Part shown: piece by piece, positions 34,567 to 46,990 of the stretch | How the letters are laid out: every line of letters starts with the position of its first letter | Numbering within the stretch: the first letter of the stretch is position 1 | Assembly: GCA_900074885.1 (NCBI GenBank) | Contig: FJUW01000013.1 | Location: forward strand, 62,001 to 126,000 | Length of the DNA: 64,000 nt | Direction: 5' to 3' | Source: Rhynchosporium graminicola | Taxonomy: Eukaryota > Ascomycota > Leotiomycetes > Helotiales > Ploettnerulaceae | The notes under the pieces: model-generated | Database searches by the model: none | What the model was told of the DNA's origin: nothing | The model's input: the letters and a program-made list of their open reading frames with translations, nothing else | Program-made: the position numbers and the translations under genes

Positions 34567-35454
34567 ATGATATCTAAAGAGAGGAAAGGCGTAACCGACA
34601 TCATGGACAACAGGGCTAAGAATGAAAAGTTCATTACAGTCATGGCTGTTCCGTGCTTGGGAATAGCACGGATACGAAGACCAGTTGCGACGGTTTTGGG
34701 TCATAAAAACCGGCGCAAGACTACTACACAGACAAAGCGACTGTCAAATTCCAATAAAGATTCGGCGAAGTCCAGAGCTGAGAGCAAGTCAAGCCAGCGA
34801 GGCCAGCTACAGACCGAGGTGAAGTCGAAGGCCAATGCAAGAGCGTCGGAACAGTTTCAAGATTCATCATTGGTCAAGGGGGCACATCGGTCAAGTTCCG
34901 TAAAGGACCCGAAAGATAATGAAACGGGACCGGAATTGTTGAAGGGGAAAGGGCTCAAAGCTCAATCGACACCAGAAAAGAGAAGAGATAAGTTTGTTGC
35001 CATACGAGAAGGATCCAGGACGGAGGCAAGAACTCCGAAGCAACCAATGACTATGTCTAAGAATAACCCGGCGTCAAGCTCCCGGCGCCAAATCGCGGAT
35101 ATCACATTCACCAACGTCCCCATAGGACTTGACCCAGAGTTTTGTGCCTTGAGATGTAATGAGAGCTGTCCCAAGCACGCAGAACTAGACGATAGTAAGC
35201 TAGGAGGCGCGCATACGTGGTGCATGACACATTCCGATTTTCACTGTTCTGGGAGATTCAACGAGACGTGTAGGAACTCTGTTCTCTGTGGCTTAACGGT
35301 GGACATTTTCGAAGGGATGAAAACCACTTGGCACGAGGCGATGGATCAACAAAATAATATGGATGATAAACCGAAGGGCGCGGGTCGAGCGAAGAAGAAT
35401 ATTTGGCCTACCATGAGGACTGAGAGCGGATTTGGTGGAGATTCTATGACTTAG
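34567..35454 (+). CDS. Basic protein with a Cys-rich C-terminal region, unknown function
   Basis: An intronless ATG-started frame of 295 codons. Residues about 45-175 are Lys/Ser/Arg-rich and disordered. Residues about 192-245 hold seven Cys and several His in a compact block (FCALRCNESCPKHAE, then HTWCMTHSDFHCSGRF, then ETCRNSVLCGL), which could bind zinc or form disulphides. There is no signal peptide at the N-terminus, which favours a nuclear, metal-binding reading over a secreted one. No family recognised. The start could be at a later Met (residue 13 or 26). Confidence 0.55.
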   Translation: MISKERKGVTDIMDNRAKNEKFITVMAVPCLGIARIRRPVATVLGHKNRRKTTTQTKRLSNSNKDSAKSRAESKSSQRGQLQTEVKSKANARASEQFQDSSLVKGAHRSSSVKDPKDNETGPELLKGKGLKAQSTPEKRRDKFVAIREGSRTEARTPKQPMTMSKNNPASSSRRQIADITFTNVPIGLDPEFCALRCNESCPKHAELDDSKLGGAHTWCMTHSDFHCSGRFNETCRNSVLCGLTVDIFEGMKTTWHEAMDQQNNMDDKPKGAGRAKKNIWPTMRTESGFGGDSMT

Positions 35455-36438
35455 GATCGGTGCGCTTTTGGATTGAGAAGAGCTGATATCAACCGAGAGA
35501 TGGAAATTATTCATACATTTCGTTGGCGATTAGACGAACTCCTTTGATTAGAAGGAGGAGTGAGGGATAACCGTTTACAGCTTGGATAAGACTGTTACGA
35601 ACGTATTGAGTTTAGGGCAAATATCAATTTGGAAACGCAGAAGCTCTGACTACCAGGATAATCGCAGCACTAGATAGACACTATCGATAGCTAAACAATA
35701 TATACATTTCGTAGCTGAGTTCTTGCTTCTATTATCCTGCCATCACCAGACTGCTGAGAGAAGCTCTGAAAAGAGACAGTTTCTCTGCCAGATGATGTCC
35801 ATAATGTGCCCATGAAATGAAAAATAGGTATCAGAATTCGTACGAACAGCTCTTGTATCCATTTTCGTCCCGAGCCAAGGCAGCCAACGGCAAAAAACTG
35901 CTGCGTGCGGCGTCACTTCATCCATGTTCCACAATTGAAGGATGTGTACACGGAGCCACAGGCATCTTTCTTCCATGTGCCGCAAGTCTACCCAACCTGT
36001 TCTTGATTCTTCAAGGCCAAGCTCCTTCTCGGAGACTTATGGGCTCGTTTCGGCAAGAATCATCGAGAAGAAGATCCGGAGGACCTACGCAGCTACAGAT
36101 CGGCTTACCCGTAGCCTTCTGTCCTAACCTGCAGGTCAGTATCATGTCCTCTAATCTCTGTCTCTTCCCGTCCCCCATGCCCGAGCCGTGGCTATATTTC
36201 AATGATATTTTTCCCGATGACACGTTCCACGCTGTGCCTAATTTCCACTCTTCGTATCCCAATTCCTTCCTTTTATAGTGAAAACCGTGGGTAGAAAGGT
36301 AACCTCCCAATAACAGAGTCAGCCAGATCGTGCGTTCCACCAAAGATAATCACAAATTCCCCTTATCAGCACAGAACCTCTGAACTCCCTGCATGATTCC
36401 GATTCAATGAATACCCAAGAAATGGTCCCCCCCAAACC
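35455..36438. other. Intergenic
   Basis: A 153-codon plus frame (35817-36278) and a 110-codon minus frame (36343-36011, which has no ATG at its 5' end) overlap each other. Neither shows a domain. I call no gene. Confidence 0.5.
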
Positions 36439-36663
36439 TCAAAGCCAGTCCTCTTTTCCCGCATTATGGTTGTCCAGCTGCGAGCACTCAACAGCATCTG
36501 AAGCGTAGAAAGAAGAACAATCTACGGTATGGTGTTCCCAATTCGGTCGCAGAGGTATTATGTGACGCATGTGTACGCCGGTGAAGAGCATTATGGTGAC
36601 GGATAAGGCGGCGAGCACGCAGAGATGTAGACGTTTCTCTTGCCAGTTGGCGCTGAATGGCAT
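36439..36663 (-). CDS. Possible small single-pass membrane protein (74 residues)
   Basis: The ATG sits in a strong context (GTCACCATG). After ten polar/basic residues there is a membrane segment (LCVLAALSVTIMLFTGVHM), then a polar tail with two Cys ending ...GKEDWL. The pattern (short basic N-terminus, one helix, soluble tail) suits a small organelle or ER membrane protein. No family recognised. It lies upstream of, and in the same direction as, nothing else of note. Confidence 0.4.
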   Translation of the reverse strand: MPFSANWQEKRLHLCVLAALSVTIMLFTGVHMRHIIPLRPNWEHHTVDCSSFYASDAVECSQLDNHNAGKEDWL

Positions 36664-37436
36664 GGTGACTTAAGGCGTGTCGGCTGGATGGATTCGCGAG
36701 ATTGGACTCGTTGTATTGTTGTATTGGTTTCCGTGTTTTGTTTCTGGAGGACAATGGGGATTTGGATTTCGGGGGTTTAAACATGTGAGTTTTGTGTTGG
36801 TTACATTGAGAGTAAGGGTTGCTACTTATGGAAATCACAGTAAACAGTGAGGCTGTTATGTAGTGTTAGTGTCAAATAACGGGATCGACACATCCCCCCG
36901 CCTTTGATGCGCTGTGCAGGCGAGGCAGGCTGACCCGCCATCCGCTAGCAGGCTATAGCACCGGGTGCATGCGGTGAGGAAAGGCTAAAATTATCGGGTC
37001 AACTCCGGACAGGGCGGTGGAAGTGCAGATTATTTGGACGAGGGGAATAGGATCAACATGTGTGCAAGATTCATGTTATGATATGGGATGCATCATGACG
37101 TTCTGGTTTGGCTTTCGAGGGAGGACGTATCGCTTCAATGAGACGGTTATTGACAACCAAAGAGGATACTGTACTATAGGTAGGTGTTCGACGGACGAGT
37201 CAAGCTTCATTCACGTGTTCATCTACATGATTGCTTGCTGGTGCTTCTATTGTTACAAGACTTATAAAACGGATTCACCCAAAACCAGGACCTAGCTGCC
37301 ACTCTTGGCGGGGAACAGTGTCTCATGTATCCCCAATTCTGGCCCGGAACTTGTCAAGCTAAAGATACCCCCGAAAAGACCCTCCAACAGTTTCTCCAAG
37401 GCCAGAATTACAAAGAGCCGCCTTCGTAGGCATTGG
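36664..37436. other. Intergenic between the small membrane ORF and YSH1
   Basis: Contains the YSH1 3' UTR. The plus frame 37017-37295 has no recognised product. Confidence 0.55.
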
Positions 37437-40342
37437 TTATACCCAAAGTGGCGCCGTGATCTCGACTGCTCTCTCCACAACCGTCCTTACTCTCTCCACC
37501 AGAACCCGACTTGCACCTTCGACCTCCAGGTCCTCCAGCCAGACCTTAGCGACTGCATTGTTGACCTTGATCTCCACACCAGGAACTGGGATTCCAATCT
37601 TGTGCAATCTCTCGATTTCCTTTCTTTGGAGAGCCTCGAGCTCCCTATCCTCTTCTTCTGATCCCTCTGATGCTCCATCTTCGTCTTCTTTGATGGTACC
37701 GGTGGATCCATTGACTCCCTTGAGGCTAAGCTTAGGGACTGCAATGGGAGTGACGTTCTCGGCTCCAAACTGTGCTTCTAAGAACATGAAAAGACGCTCG
37801 AGTCTCTCGGTAGGAGAGAGGTTCGCGTGGAGATTGCGAGTTGGAAGCTCATGAGAATGAGAGTGCTTGCTTGATGATTCTAGCGAATGTTAGTATGATC
37901 CAGGTGAAATAGAGGAGACACTTACGTTTTACGGCAGCTGGACTACTTTCCACCGAGAACAAAACAGCCATGACTGCGTCAGCAATACCGTCATTCAAAA
38001 TATTGCCTTCCCACTCCAGTTCTACCTCGCCGTTATTCCGGTGCCGAACGGTAACGCAACCCATCACGAGGTATGCGGTAGTCTGGCTCGAGATTTCCTC
38101 ATCTGCATCTTCTGATGATCCGTTCATATGCGTGTCACCGTTCACCTTCTCCTTAGACCTGCTTTCTGGCAATACATCGATGCCGCCGAAAGTGCCTTCC
38201 AAAGCCCATCTAATCAAATCAATACCCGCAGCGCTGAGTGTCATGCGTTGTTTGCATGTGATGGTCGTGGTTGTGAGTCCAGCATACTCTCTCAAGTCTT
38301 CAGGTGCCATCAGAGACATCTTGAAGTCGTTTTGAACAAGTACACCAGTCATAAGTTGCGATTGGCTACCGTCAGCAGTCGACGGAGGATTGGCTGCCAA
38401 TTTGCCAACTACCTTTGCGGTCTTATCTGCTTTGAAAGGAATTCGAAGCTCCTCGCAGTTTCGCGGACTAAAGACCTTGACTTTGTTTGTCTTGTCGGCG
38501 TTAAGAGAAAGAAGTTTGGATTTCAGGCGCATCATATTGTGTACCTCACCATGGACAAGAATCTATGTCATATCAGCATGCAAAGTTCTCGATGCGATAA
38601 ATTACTTACGACAACGGGTGCGGCAACTTCTTCAATGAAATCTCGATTCTCAACTCCGTCGACGTGTGCAGCGAAGGAGTATTCCTGGACACTGCATCGT
38701 CGAGGAATCATAACTTTCTCAGCATCCGGACCACCTCCTGGACCCCGTCTGGCACCACCAGTGTTCCGAGACATGATGGCTTGAATCTGTTCTGGTTCTT
38801 TCATGATCTCCTTTGCCATAGTTCCTTCTACACTATAACCAGTGATCACAACACCATTCTTGTCGCTCGGAGCCCATCTCTCAAGAAGTTCTCGGCTGAC
38901 TCCATTCTGAAGCATACCAGGACTTGCGAGCATAACGCAGCCTCCTACATCGTCGAACCGGTCCAAATTTTTTAGCGACCGAATGTACTTGAAGTCCCAG
39001 GGTCCACCTTTCGAAGCGGTATCCGAATTAGCTTCTGCTTCGGCCATTCTCTCTCGGAAAAGGCGTTTGATATTGTCGTTCATGGCGCCAACATATGTCT
39101 GATAAACCAGCATACATTTTCGGGCCAAGTTACTTGCATAGTAAATTGGAATTTTCTGAAATTCCGGGTGAAGAGACCAGTATTCGTCCAGAATCAATAG
39201 AAGTTCTTGAGCTCTTCCGAGCGCGAAAACCGGCATTAGAACGCGTCCTCCTCGGTTCAGAATGCTGGTAATCGACCCCATGAGCTGCTGTTCTCTCTCC
39301 ACACGCGGAACATGAGAAGCTATGCCATACGTCGATTCGGTAATCAAAACATCGATCTTGACGCCCCTTGGTACCTCAGCAGAGACAAGATGCCGATCGT
39401 CTTCTCGAGAATAATCTCCTGTGAAGAATATTTTGAGTCCGGCAATCTCAATGAGAAACATTGCAGCGCCGAGAACGTGTCCAGCAGGGTATGGCGTAAT
39501 TCTGATGGAGGAGATTGTATGTGTAGTATGGTAGTCAATAGCTTCGATCATGGGGAAGGTGGAAAGATGATCAGCTTCTGTGTAGACTGGTTGGCCCTTG
39601 GTGTCCGAAGAAGCACCACCAACTCTAATACTATCCTGAATGAGCCACTTATAGATGGCTTTTGTAGGATGTGTCATGAAGACCCGGCCTTTGAAGTTGG
39701 TCTTGGCCAATACATAAGGTAAGGAGGCTGCATGGTCGACATGAAAACTGGAAAGGTCAGCCACTGCACAATTTGAAAGTCGATTTCGAGTCAGAAAAAC
39801 ATATGGAATGGGTGATGAGCTATGTACAAACATGTTTTCAAGTATGGATCATAATCACAAAATCAAACCATGCAGAAGCATTGGGATAAGTATATTGTAT
39901 TGATTCTGGTATACATGGTGACTGACAAAGAGAAAAAACAGTATCCAGCAAGGTCCGCATAGACAGAAGGTACTACTCAGGCCCAAAAGATAGAAAGCCT
40001 CCACCCAAACAGTCGTAGGAAATTATGGAATGCGCTTACTGGCTGATTAAAAGAACATCAACAGTACTTAAATCGAAGTCGTCGTAGAATGGGAGAGATG
40101 CTAGACCTTCGTAACCTGCGTGTTGACCTGCATCCAGCTATGAATATATCAGCACAATCCAATTGCTGGGTATGGGTTGACCTTCTTACCATCACAGTCT
40201 TGCCCTTGTACTGAATGATATGACACGACCTGCCGACTTCATTACCACCACCCAAGCATAGAAACATCAGCTCATCAGCTGGGTCCACCGGTTCTTCAAC
40301 AACCGGAGGCGCCATCGCTGCTGCTTTGCGCTTGGAAGCCAT
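37437..40342 (-). CDS. YSH1: mRNA 3'-end endonuclease Ysh1 (CPSF-73)
   Basis: The zinc endonuclease of the cleavage and polyadenylation factor, cutting pre-mRNA at the poly(A) site in the nucleus. Five exons on the minus strand are inferred: 40342-40190, 40137-40040, 39747-38610, 38562-37926 and 37879-37437, giving 822 residues. The metallo-beta-lactamase fold starts at [20 protein letters not shown], with motif 2 HFHVDH at 84-89 created across the exon 2/3 splice (CA|T codon). Later metal ligands are in [14 protein letters not shown] and [14 protein letters not shown]. The beta-CASP domain contains [20 protein letters not shown] and [10 protein letters not shown]. The C-terminal region (exons 4-5) has an acidic linker ([15 protein letters not shown]) and the conserved end [13 protein letters not shown]. 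It is divergent from TAF4. Confidence 0.96.
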
Positions 40343-40850
40343 ATTGAATCGTTGTATCCCTTCTCAGATGTCGCGGTGGTTTTGTCCAAAGGCTCACTCC
40401 GTCGAAGTTGGTCACAGTCGATTGGTGTACATCGCTATATCATGGAGTTTGGTTTGGCTACTAGGCCATGGACTTGCGATGTTTGGTGTTGCCGTGTCGA
40501 AGGTGTGTATATCTGGTGAACTGTGCCAACGTTCGAAGGTAATTGAAGTCGCAGAGAGCCCAATTCACTCTAGCGCCGTTCAGCACGTGATCCTAACGCG
40601 AATTAATGGAGCGAGCTCCCTCCTCTTCACCCACACCATCATCAAGACGAGAACACCAGCAGCTTTACGACAACGAAAGAAGCAACGAGGACCTTGAAGA
40701 CTGCGGCGGATCAAAGTGATAGCATATTTGATACTGGAAGATCCAGGACTGCGCATGGGACAAGCTCTCAGGAGGTCAGCGGGCTTTGCGCCTGCCTCGT
40801 GAAGGAGATCTAGAGAAAGTATAATTCCATAATCTACGCAATCCACAACC
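40343..40850. promoter_or_regulatory. Shared promoter region of YSH1 and TAF4
   Basis: 508 bases between divergent start codons of two genes that both act in mRNA production. Frames inside (40326-40697 plus) have no domain. A shared or abutting promoter is inferred. Confidence 0.45.
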
Positions 40851-42840
40851 ATGGCACAACCGCAACAACAATACTCGATGCCTCCCAGGTCGTACTCGCC
40901 TCCGGGTAATGCGGCCTCTCCCGGCGCTCAGCAGCAGTTTGGTATGCCACCGAACAAAAGGCAACGATTGTCCCCGAATCCAACATCACAGCCAGGCTCT
41001 CCATACATTCAGTCACCCTACGCCATGAGCCCAGGAGTATCTGCGCCAGCAGCAGCATCACCTCACTTTGCTACAGTTGGGATTCCGCAAGGCGTCTATA
41101 ACACGCCGTACTCAACAACAAATGGTCATACTACACCTGGGCTCAACCTTCCACAGTCGCAAACCAACCTCCAAACGAACCACCAATCCAACCACCAGAA
41201 TCACTTTCAGAGCTCTGTCAACTTCGCGAACCCACTTCATACAAGCGCACGGCCAGACTTTGGCAATTATGGGCAAGGAATGCCCCCATCACAACCTTAC
41301 CAGGGTCAGATGCCGCACCAGAATCAAGGTGCTATGGGGCCCCCATCGAAACCAGTAGAGAAGCCTAAGGAAGATGGAGTCGACGTAATGGATGTTCTAG
41401 GAGGAACGGGCATTGATTTACGAGAGGAAGAAGGGCTACAGTACACATTTCAGCTGTCGAACAATTCGTTCAACTCGCAACTCTCGGGCTCGCAGTCTGG
41501 TAACATATCATCAAGCCATAGCTTTAGCCAGTTTCCACCAGGAGATCCAACTTCTTTGTATGGCGCAGGACCAGCGAATGCTGCTGCCGAAAAGGTTGAT
41601 GGAAAGTCCCAAGATGAGTATACGAAGAAGCTGGCGGACCAGGTGTGGAACGCGGCAGCTGCAAACCTCGCTGCGTCTCGACAACGTGAGCTCCGAAACC
41701 CTTTCCTGATCGTTCAGGTAATCCAGGCCAAGATGGGAAAGGTTGCTAGGGAAAATGGCTTGTCCTTGAATGTTGACAAAGGGGGACAGATGGGAACGAT
41801 GAAGCTACCAGAGAACTTCACTCAGCGCGGAGTCCAAATACAGGCTCAAGCTGGACCAGAGAATACTTTTCTAGCTACCAATGGTACATTTCTTCCCATT
41901 GACACCATGCTTGTCGATCAAGTTGCGCTCATGTCAATTGCAACCAAGCACCGACTTAGGGGACTTGTTGAGGATGCTCTCAAGCTAGCGAAAGGACGTC
42001 AGACTGGATCTCATGGAATCGTTCCTGAGGAGTGGATTGAAGCAGCGGCTCCTATCACTGTTGATAGTAACGTTACCGATGGTGGACCTCGCAGTGGATG
42101 GGAAAGTGCTGTCAGCCCACACTCCAACCCGCTGAACCGTATGATCCACAGACTTGTTTTGCGTTTCCTCTTGCTAATATTCTCCAGGCTCCACATCCAT
42201 TGCTACTAAGCTGCCTACTCCAGTGTCCGACGGTGGCAAAACTCCCACTGCTCCCACCAAAATTACGAACGAAGTTGTCGGTGCCTTGCGTACTTCAGCA
42301 TTGAAAGAGCGTGATCTCGAAGAAGCACGACTCCGTAAACGTCTGGCTCGTGCCGCTGGGGAAGTTCCCTCTAGGCAAGGCTCTATCATTTCTGGTACGC
42401 CGGGTTCTGTCGCCCCTGATTCGATGGAGAAAGCTCCTACGAAGAAGGAGCAAAAGAAGAATGCCGCAGCAAAAGTCAACGAAGCTGCCAACCATGCGGC
42501 TGCAAACACAACGACTGCACAGTTCTTGTTTGGAAAGAAACAAAAGAAGTACAGCTGGTTGACAGGTGGTGGTGCATCCGGGGGTGGTGGTAGTGGGGCA
42601 AGCACACCAGGACGTATCAACACACAAGGTCTTGGAACACCTGGCAGTGGTCCTGTCAATGCACCTCCGGAGAAGTTGACAGCTGAAGGAGCGAGACGAC
42701 TTGGACAGTGGAGAGAGGATAAAGAGCGAGGTGTGGGCATCCAAATACGTGATTGGATCACAGTCCTCGAGTCTGATGGTCGTGAGAAGAAGGCCCTTCA
42801 AAAGGTCTATGTGAACCTCGATCATTCAGATCCGAAGTGA
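40851..42840 (+). CDS. TAF4: TFIID subunit 4 (TAF4)
   Basis: A core TFIID scaffold subunit that pairs with TAF12 through a histone fold. Two exons are inferred: 40851-42138 and 42188-42840 (49-nt intron with a GCTAAT branch), giving 646 residues. Residues 1-165 are Q/P/N/S-rich and disordered (YSMPPRSYSPPGNAASPGAQ). The TAF4 domain begins near DVMDVLGGTGIDLREEE. It includes NPFLIVQVIQAKMGKVAREN and LPIDTMLVDQVALMSIATKH (histone-fold helices), then LRGLVEDALKLAKGRQT. After the intron a charged helix (LKERDLEEARLRKRLARAAG) and the conserved TTAQFLFGKKQKKYSWL segment follow. It ends with IRDWITVLESDGREKKALQK. A complete, canonical fungal TAF4. Confidence 0.94.
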
Positions 42841-45044
42841 AGATGGCCATATGAGGGATATTTCGGATTCGTGGCATATTGACGCAATGATTCCCGTGTA
42901 TTTAATAGTCGAATTTTGCGCGGCGTTGCATGGGCAGGCGTCTGGCAGTCTTCCAGGTGGAGGACTTCATCAATGCTTTGGAGTGGCCCAATTTGATAAG
43001 ATACATATCAATAGGTTACATGGGTAGATATCAAGACAAAAAGTTTCTGCATACATTCGGAAGTCCTACCTTTGCCAGGAACATAGCACCCTGAATTTTC
43101 TCAGTTGGGTTACTCGAGAATTGGAGCTGCATGCTTATTTCACCGACAATATTCAGTCCAGCCGACAGCGAGCGGGTGTCGTTCCTGCAGCTCTGGACTG
43201 GCTGGGTCGATTGCTGAGTAGCTGCAGCAGCTGAAACGCAAAACCAAATAAATGCTCATGGGGATCAATTAATGGAATAAGTTTGCCTCTAAACGTTCTC
43301 TTTCGATTACCCTTTGAAAACCATGAGCGGAAGCAATAGTGTATTTGATATTTTCCAAGACGACTTGAAAAATGATTACCGTTTTTCTGTCTGGTAAAAT
43401 ACCATATTGAAGGACGTAGTCAATCTACGAAGTAAGCAATTTTCCTTGCACTGGCTCGCCTGTCGGAAGGCTACCTGGAATGGGCCAAAAGTTTTTCTTC
43501 CACAGCGAACGTGGAAAGTTCCACTAGATTAAACAAGGTCTCCTGTCATCATTATGTTACAAAGAGACCGGTACAAGGGCTTCTGTCGTGCGATGAAGGT
43601 GCGATATATTTGTTATGGTCATGCCACCCGACTTTTCATCGTCGGCTTCTCTTTAAGCCGTCATTTGGCAGGAGAAAAAGATTTTTAATCACTTACGGCA
43701 CACGACCCAGCGAATAATGTCGCTGTGTAGCGTCAACTTCATATTTTCTCTCCGGCTTCCGTCTGTAAAGCGAGGTCGGAGGGCTACTCTTTATGTGTTT
43801 GTGATATAACAAAGAGCAAACAAATCGGTAACACGTATGTCACTATGACTGGACTTCACATCACTATTTAGTTGAGGCATTTTATTACGAAGAATGGCTG
43901 ATTCTCTTATTCCAGCTCTACACCATTCGTCAAAACGATGTCATGGTTTACCGTGGTGCCGTGGCCCACATCTAGCTTCCTGACGTAGAAGGATCCTTAA
44001 CTTCGAATACTTTTCAGAAGTCCGATTCTTAAGTCCGCGCATGAAATTACAGTGAAAAGAACAAATGTCTTCTGTTAAGACGTAATGCCTCATAGTAGAG
44101 CTCTATAGTTGGATTTTCATCCTCTGTATGATATACACGAGTAGCTAAGGGAGATAGGCTAGTAAGTATATACCATAGATAGATACCTAGATATTCTATT
44201 TTCTCTTTAGATACTTTCCGACCTATTTACCCACATGGATATAGAGCTAAATCGCCATGCCATAAGTAAAGAGGGTGGCCACATAAAATGAACAGTCGAC
44301 GTTTGCAGGACGCTGCCTGCTGCGTCGGAAAGCTTACTAACCAGTCAAGCACTCAGAATCCTTCTATTTTCACAACACGAGTAGTTTGTAACTTTCCCTA
44401 AATCAGACTAGGTAAGCATTCCATGTGGCCTGCCTCTTTGCTTCTTTCTATTATGTATCCTGTTCGACCCTCACAAGTATACTGTGGTGATCAATAAGTA
44501 TAATGAAATCTAAGTAATTGGTAAGAAGTGTCTGCCCTTTGAGAAGAAGAAAGATCTTCGAGTTTCTTTTACCTTAGCTAAATTCGACTGAGAGACATAT
44601 TCTCTTTTTCAACTTATCAATTCTCAAGATAGGGACGTGTTGGAGAGCTATAGAGATATGGGCACAGTATACTTCTTTAGTAAAGTCACTTGGCACGGAA
44701 GGTACCCATCGTAGTACCAGTACTTTTTGGTACGTAAATACTTCGTAACCAAGAATCCCTGCTAACTCGGTGTGGAAAGGTCCAGAACCCACGGATCAAG
44801 ATTCAAGAGCAAGATTCTCAAAGCTGATTTGTCACTTCACCCATCACGGGAGAAACCGCGCCCGAAGTTCCCACTAAGGTACCTAGGTACACCGCCAAGG
44901 TAGCTCTTTCCCCAGATTATGGCTACCCGAATAGCTTAAACCTTTTAAAAAGGCTTCTTTCCCTCCACTTCCCCCTACTGTCCAAGAACAAACAATCGGG
45001 TTCGAGATTGAAGATTGTGCACATCACTGTTGAAACGACCTCGC
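42841..45044. other. Intergenic 2.2 kb
   Basis: AT-rich, with no frame over 75 codons and none recognised. The last 200 bases hold repeated GGTACC/CCTAGGTAC motifs (about 44870-44892) and pyrimidine tracts that look like the promoter and leader of the NRAMP gene. Confidence 0.6.
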
Positions 45045-46990
45045 ATGATGAACTGTCCATCTCGCACCGATGAACCTGATGAAGGAGACGGGTACAATCA
45101 GAACCCCAGCTCTCTGTCGGCGGATCTTACAACGAGAGCAGATCTCAATGGAATTGCAAATGCGCGAGAATTAAAAAGGATGGCGAGTAACGAACTTGAG
45201 ACTGAGGTTGATGGAATTCCGGACGAGGATGGCAAAGGGGGCAAGAGGGACAAAGGAGAGGAGGAGGTGGTGGCGGCGAGGGAGGTGGGCCAGCAGAGCA
45301 AATTCACGAGAAATGGTCCAGGAATGGTCGCTCTTGAAGCTGCGGATGGAGGTGCTGCTGGTGGAGGTGGAATTGGGAATGGGGCCGATGCTTCGTTCCC
45401 CATCAGAATTTTCATGAAAATTCGAAAAGGAGTTGTGACTTACGGAAAGTTTGTTGGCCCTGGCTTCATGGTAAGATGGATTGTCATGTGGCTGTGACCG
45501 ATGCTGACATCACGATGTTTAGATATCGGTTGCATATATTGATCCAGGAAATTATTCCACGGATGTAGCTGCTGGTGCGACCTACCGCTTCAGATTGCTC
45601 TTCGTTGTTTTGATGTCAAACATTTTTGCCATATTCTTGCAAAGCTTGTGTATCAAGCTTGGAAGTGTCAGTGGACTCAATCTGGCAGAGGCATGCAGAG
45701 CATTTCTTCCCCGATGGATGAATTACTTCCTCTACTTCATGGCTGAAGGAGCCGTAAGTCGATCCAAGAAGTGGTGCTGCACACGGCTGATTCAAACAGA
45801 TCATTGCTACGGACATAGCTGAGGTTATTGGAACGGCCATTGCAATTAATCTCTTGATACCTCAGATCCCGTTGGTAGCTGGATGTGCTCTTTCCATTGT
45901 CGATGTGCTCCTCATTCTCTTGTTTTACAAGCCAAGTGGATCCATGAGAGGTCTGCGAGCATTCGAGATGTTTGTCGTAATCCTTGTCCTCGGCGTTGTG
46001 ATTTGCTTCTGCATCCAACTTAGCCTTATTGAGGATACTCCAATTGGCGAAGTTTTCCGTGGATATCTTCCTAATTCTGCTATTGTTGAATCCAAAGGGT
46101 ACGTCATCTTCCTCACTCTTATTGGCAAAAAAGCTGACATGCCCAGTCTGTATCAGGCTTGCGGAATCCTGGGTGCAACAGTGATGCCTCATAGTCTCTA
46201 CCTTGGAAGTGGGATTGTTCAAGCCCGTCTACAGGAATACGATATCGATAACGAGATCGTTCCAGCATCGATCCGGTCAGACAGTGTGAACAAAGTTCAG
46301 TACTTTCCATCCCTTCCAGCTATCAATTTCTGTCTCAAGTATTCCATCATCGAGTTGGCTGTGTCTCTATTCACGTTCGCCTTGTTCGTTAACAGTGCTA
46401 TTCTTATCACTGCAGGAGCCTCACTCTACGGAACCAACGCTGAAGATGCCGACCTCTTTGGAATACATCGCCTGCTATCGGACAGTATTGCTCCTGTAGC
46501 TGGTACCATCTTTGCTCTTGCTCTCCTGCTGTCTGGGATCAGCGCTGGGATTGTGTGTACGATTGCCGGGCAGATGGTCTCAGAGGGAGCGCTAAATTGG
46601 ACGATAGCGCCTTGGATGAGACGTCTTATAACTAGGAGCATCAGCATCACTCCGAGCATTATCATCGCTGGAGCCGTTGGGAAAGAAGGCCTCTCAGCTG
46701 CATTGAATGGCTCTCAAGTAGCACTTAGTGTCGTGCTCCCATTCGTGTCCGCACCACTTATCTATTTTACTTGCAGAAATAAGTTCATGACTGTGCGGAC
46801 TGAAACAACAGCGGAGGATGTTGATGACGATGAAGGAGACAATACCGTGCCGAGACCGTCACCACAGCCGAACGGGGTGAAGATGCGAAATAATTGGATT
46901 ACTTCCACGATTGCAGTAACCATTTGGATCATCATTACTGTCATGAATGTTGCCAATCTGGTATTGTTGGGTAAAGGGGGTGGTGCTTAG
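45045..46990 (+). CDS. SMF1: NRAMP divalent metal (Mn2+/Fe2+) transporter
   Basis: A proton-coupled importer of manganese and related divalent metals (Smf family). Four exons are inferred: 45045-45470, 45523-45753, 45800-46098 and 46147-46990, giving 599 residues. The start is the first ATG in frame (MMNCPSRTDEP). A cytosolic N-terminus of about 125 residues, acidic and Gly/Ala-rich, precedes the first helix. The metal site on TM1 is DPGN at 149-152 (SVAYIDPGNYSTD), and the TM6 signature MPHS is at 332-335 (ATVMPHSLYLGSG). TM4-5 contain GAIIATDIAEVIGTAIAINL across a splice. The third intron (46099-46146) is 48 nt with no stop, so retaining it would insert 16 residues; family alignment favours removal. 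Which Smf paralogue it is cannot be fixed here. Confidence 0.93.

Noticed and set aside
36011..36343. Minus frame with a hydrophobic start that looks like a small secreted protein
   Set aside because: The frame begins with TTG, not ATG, so the apparent signal peptide has no start codon; it also overlaps a plus frame.
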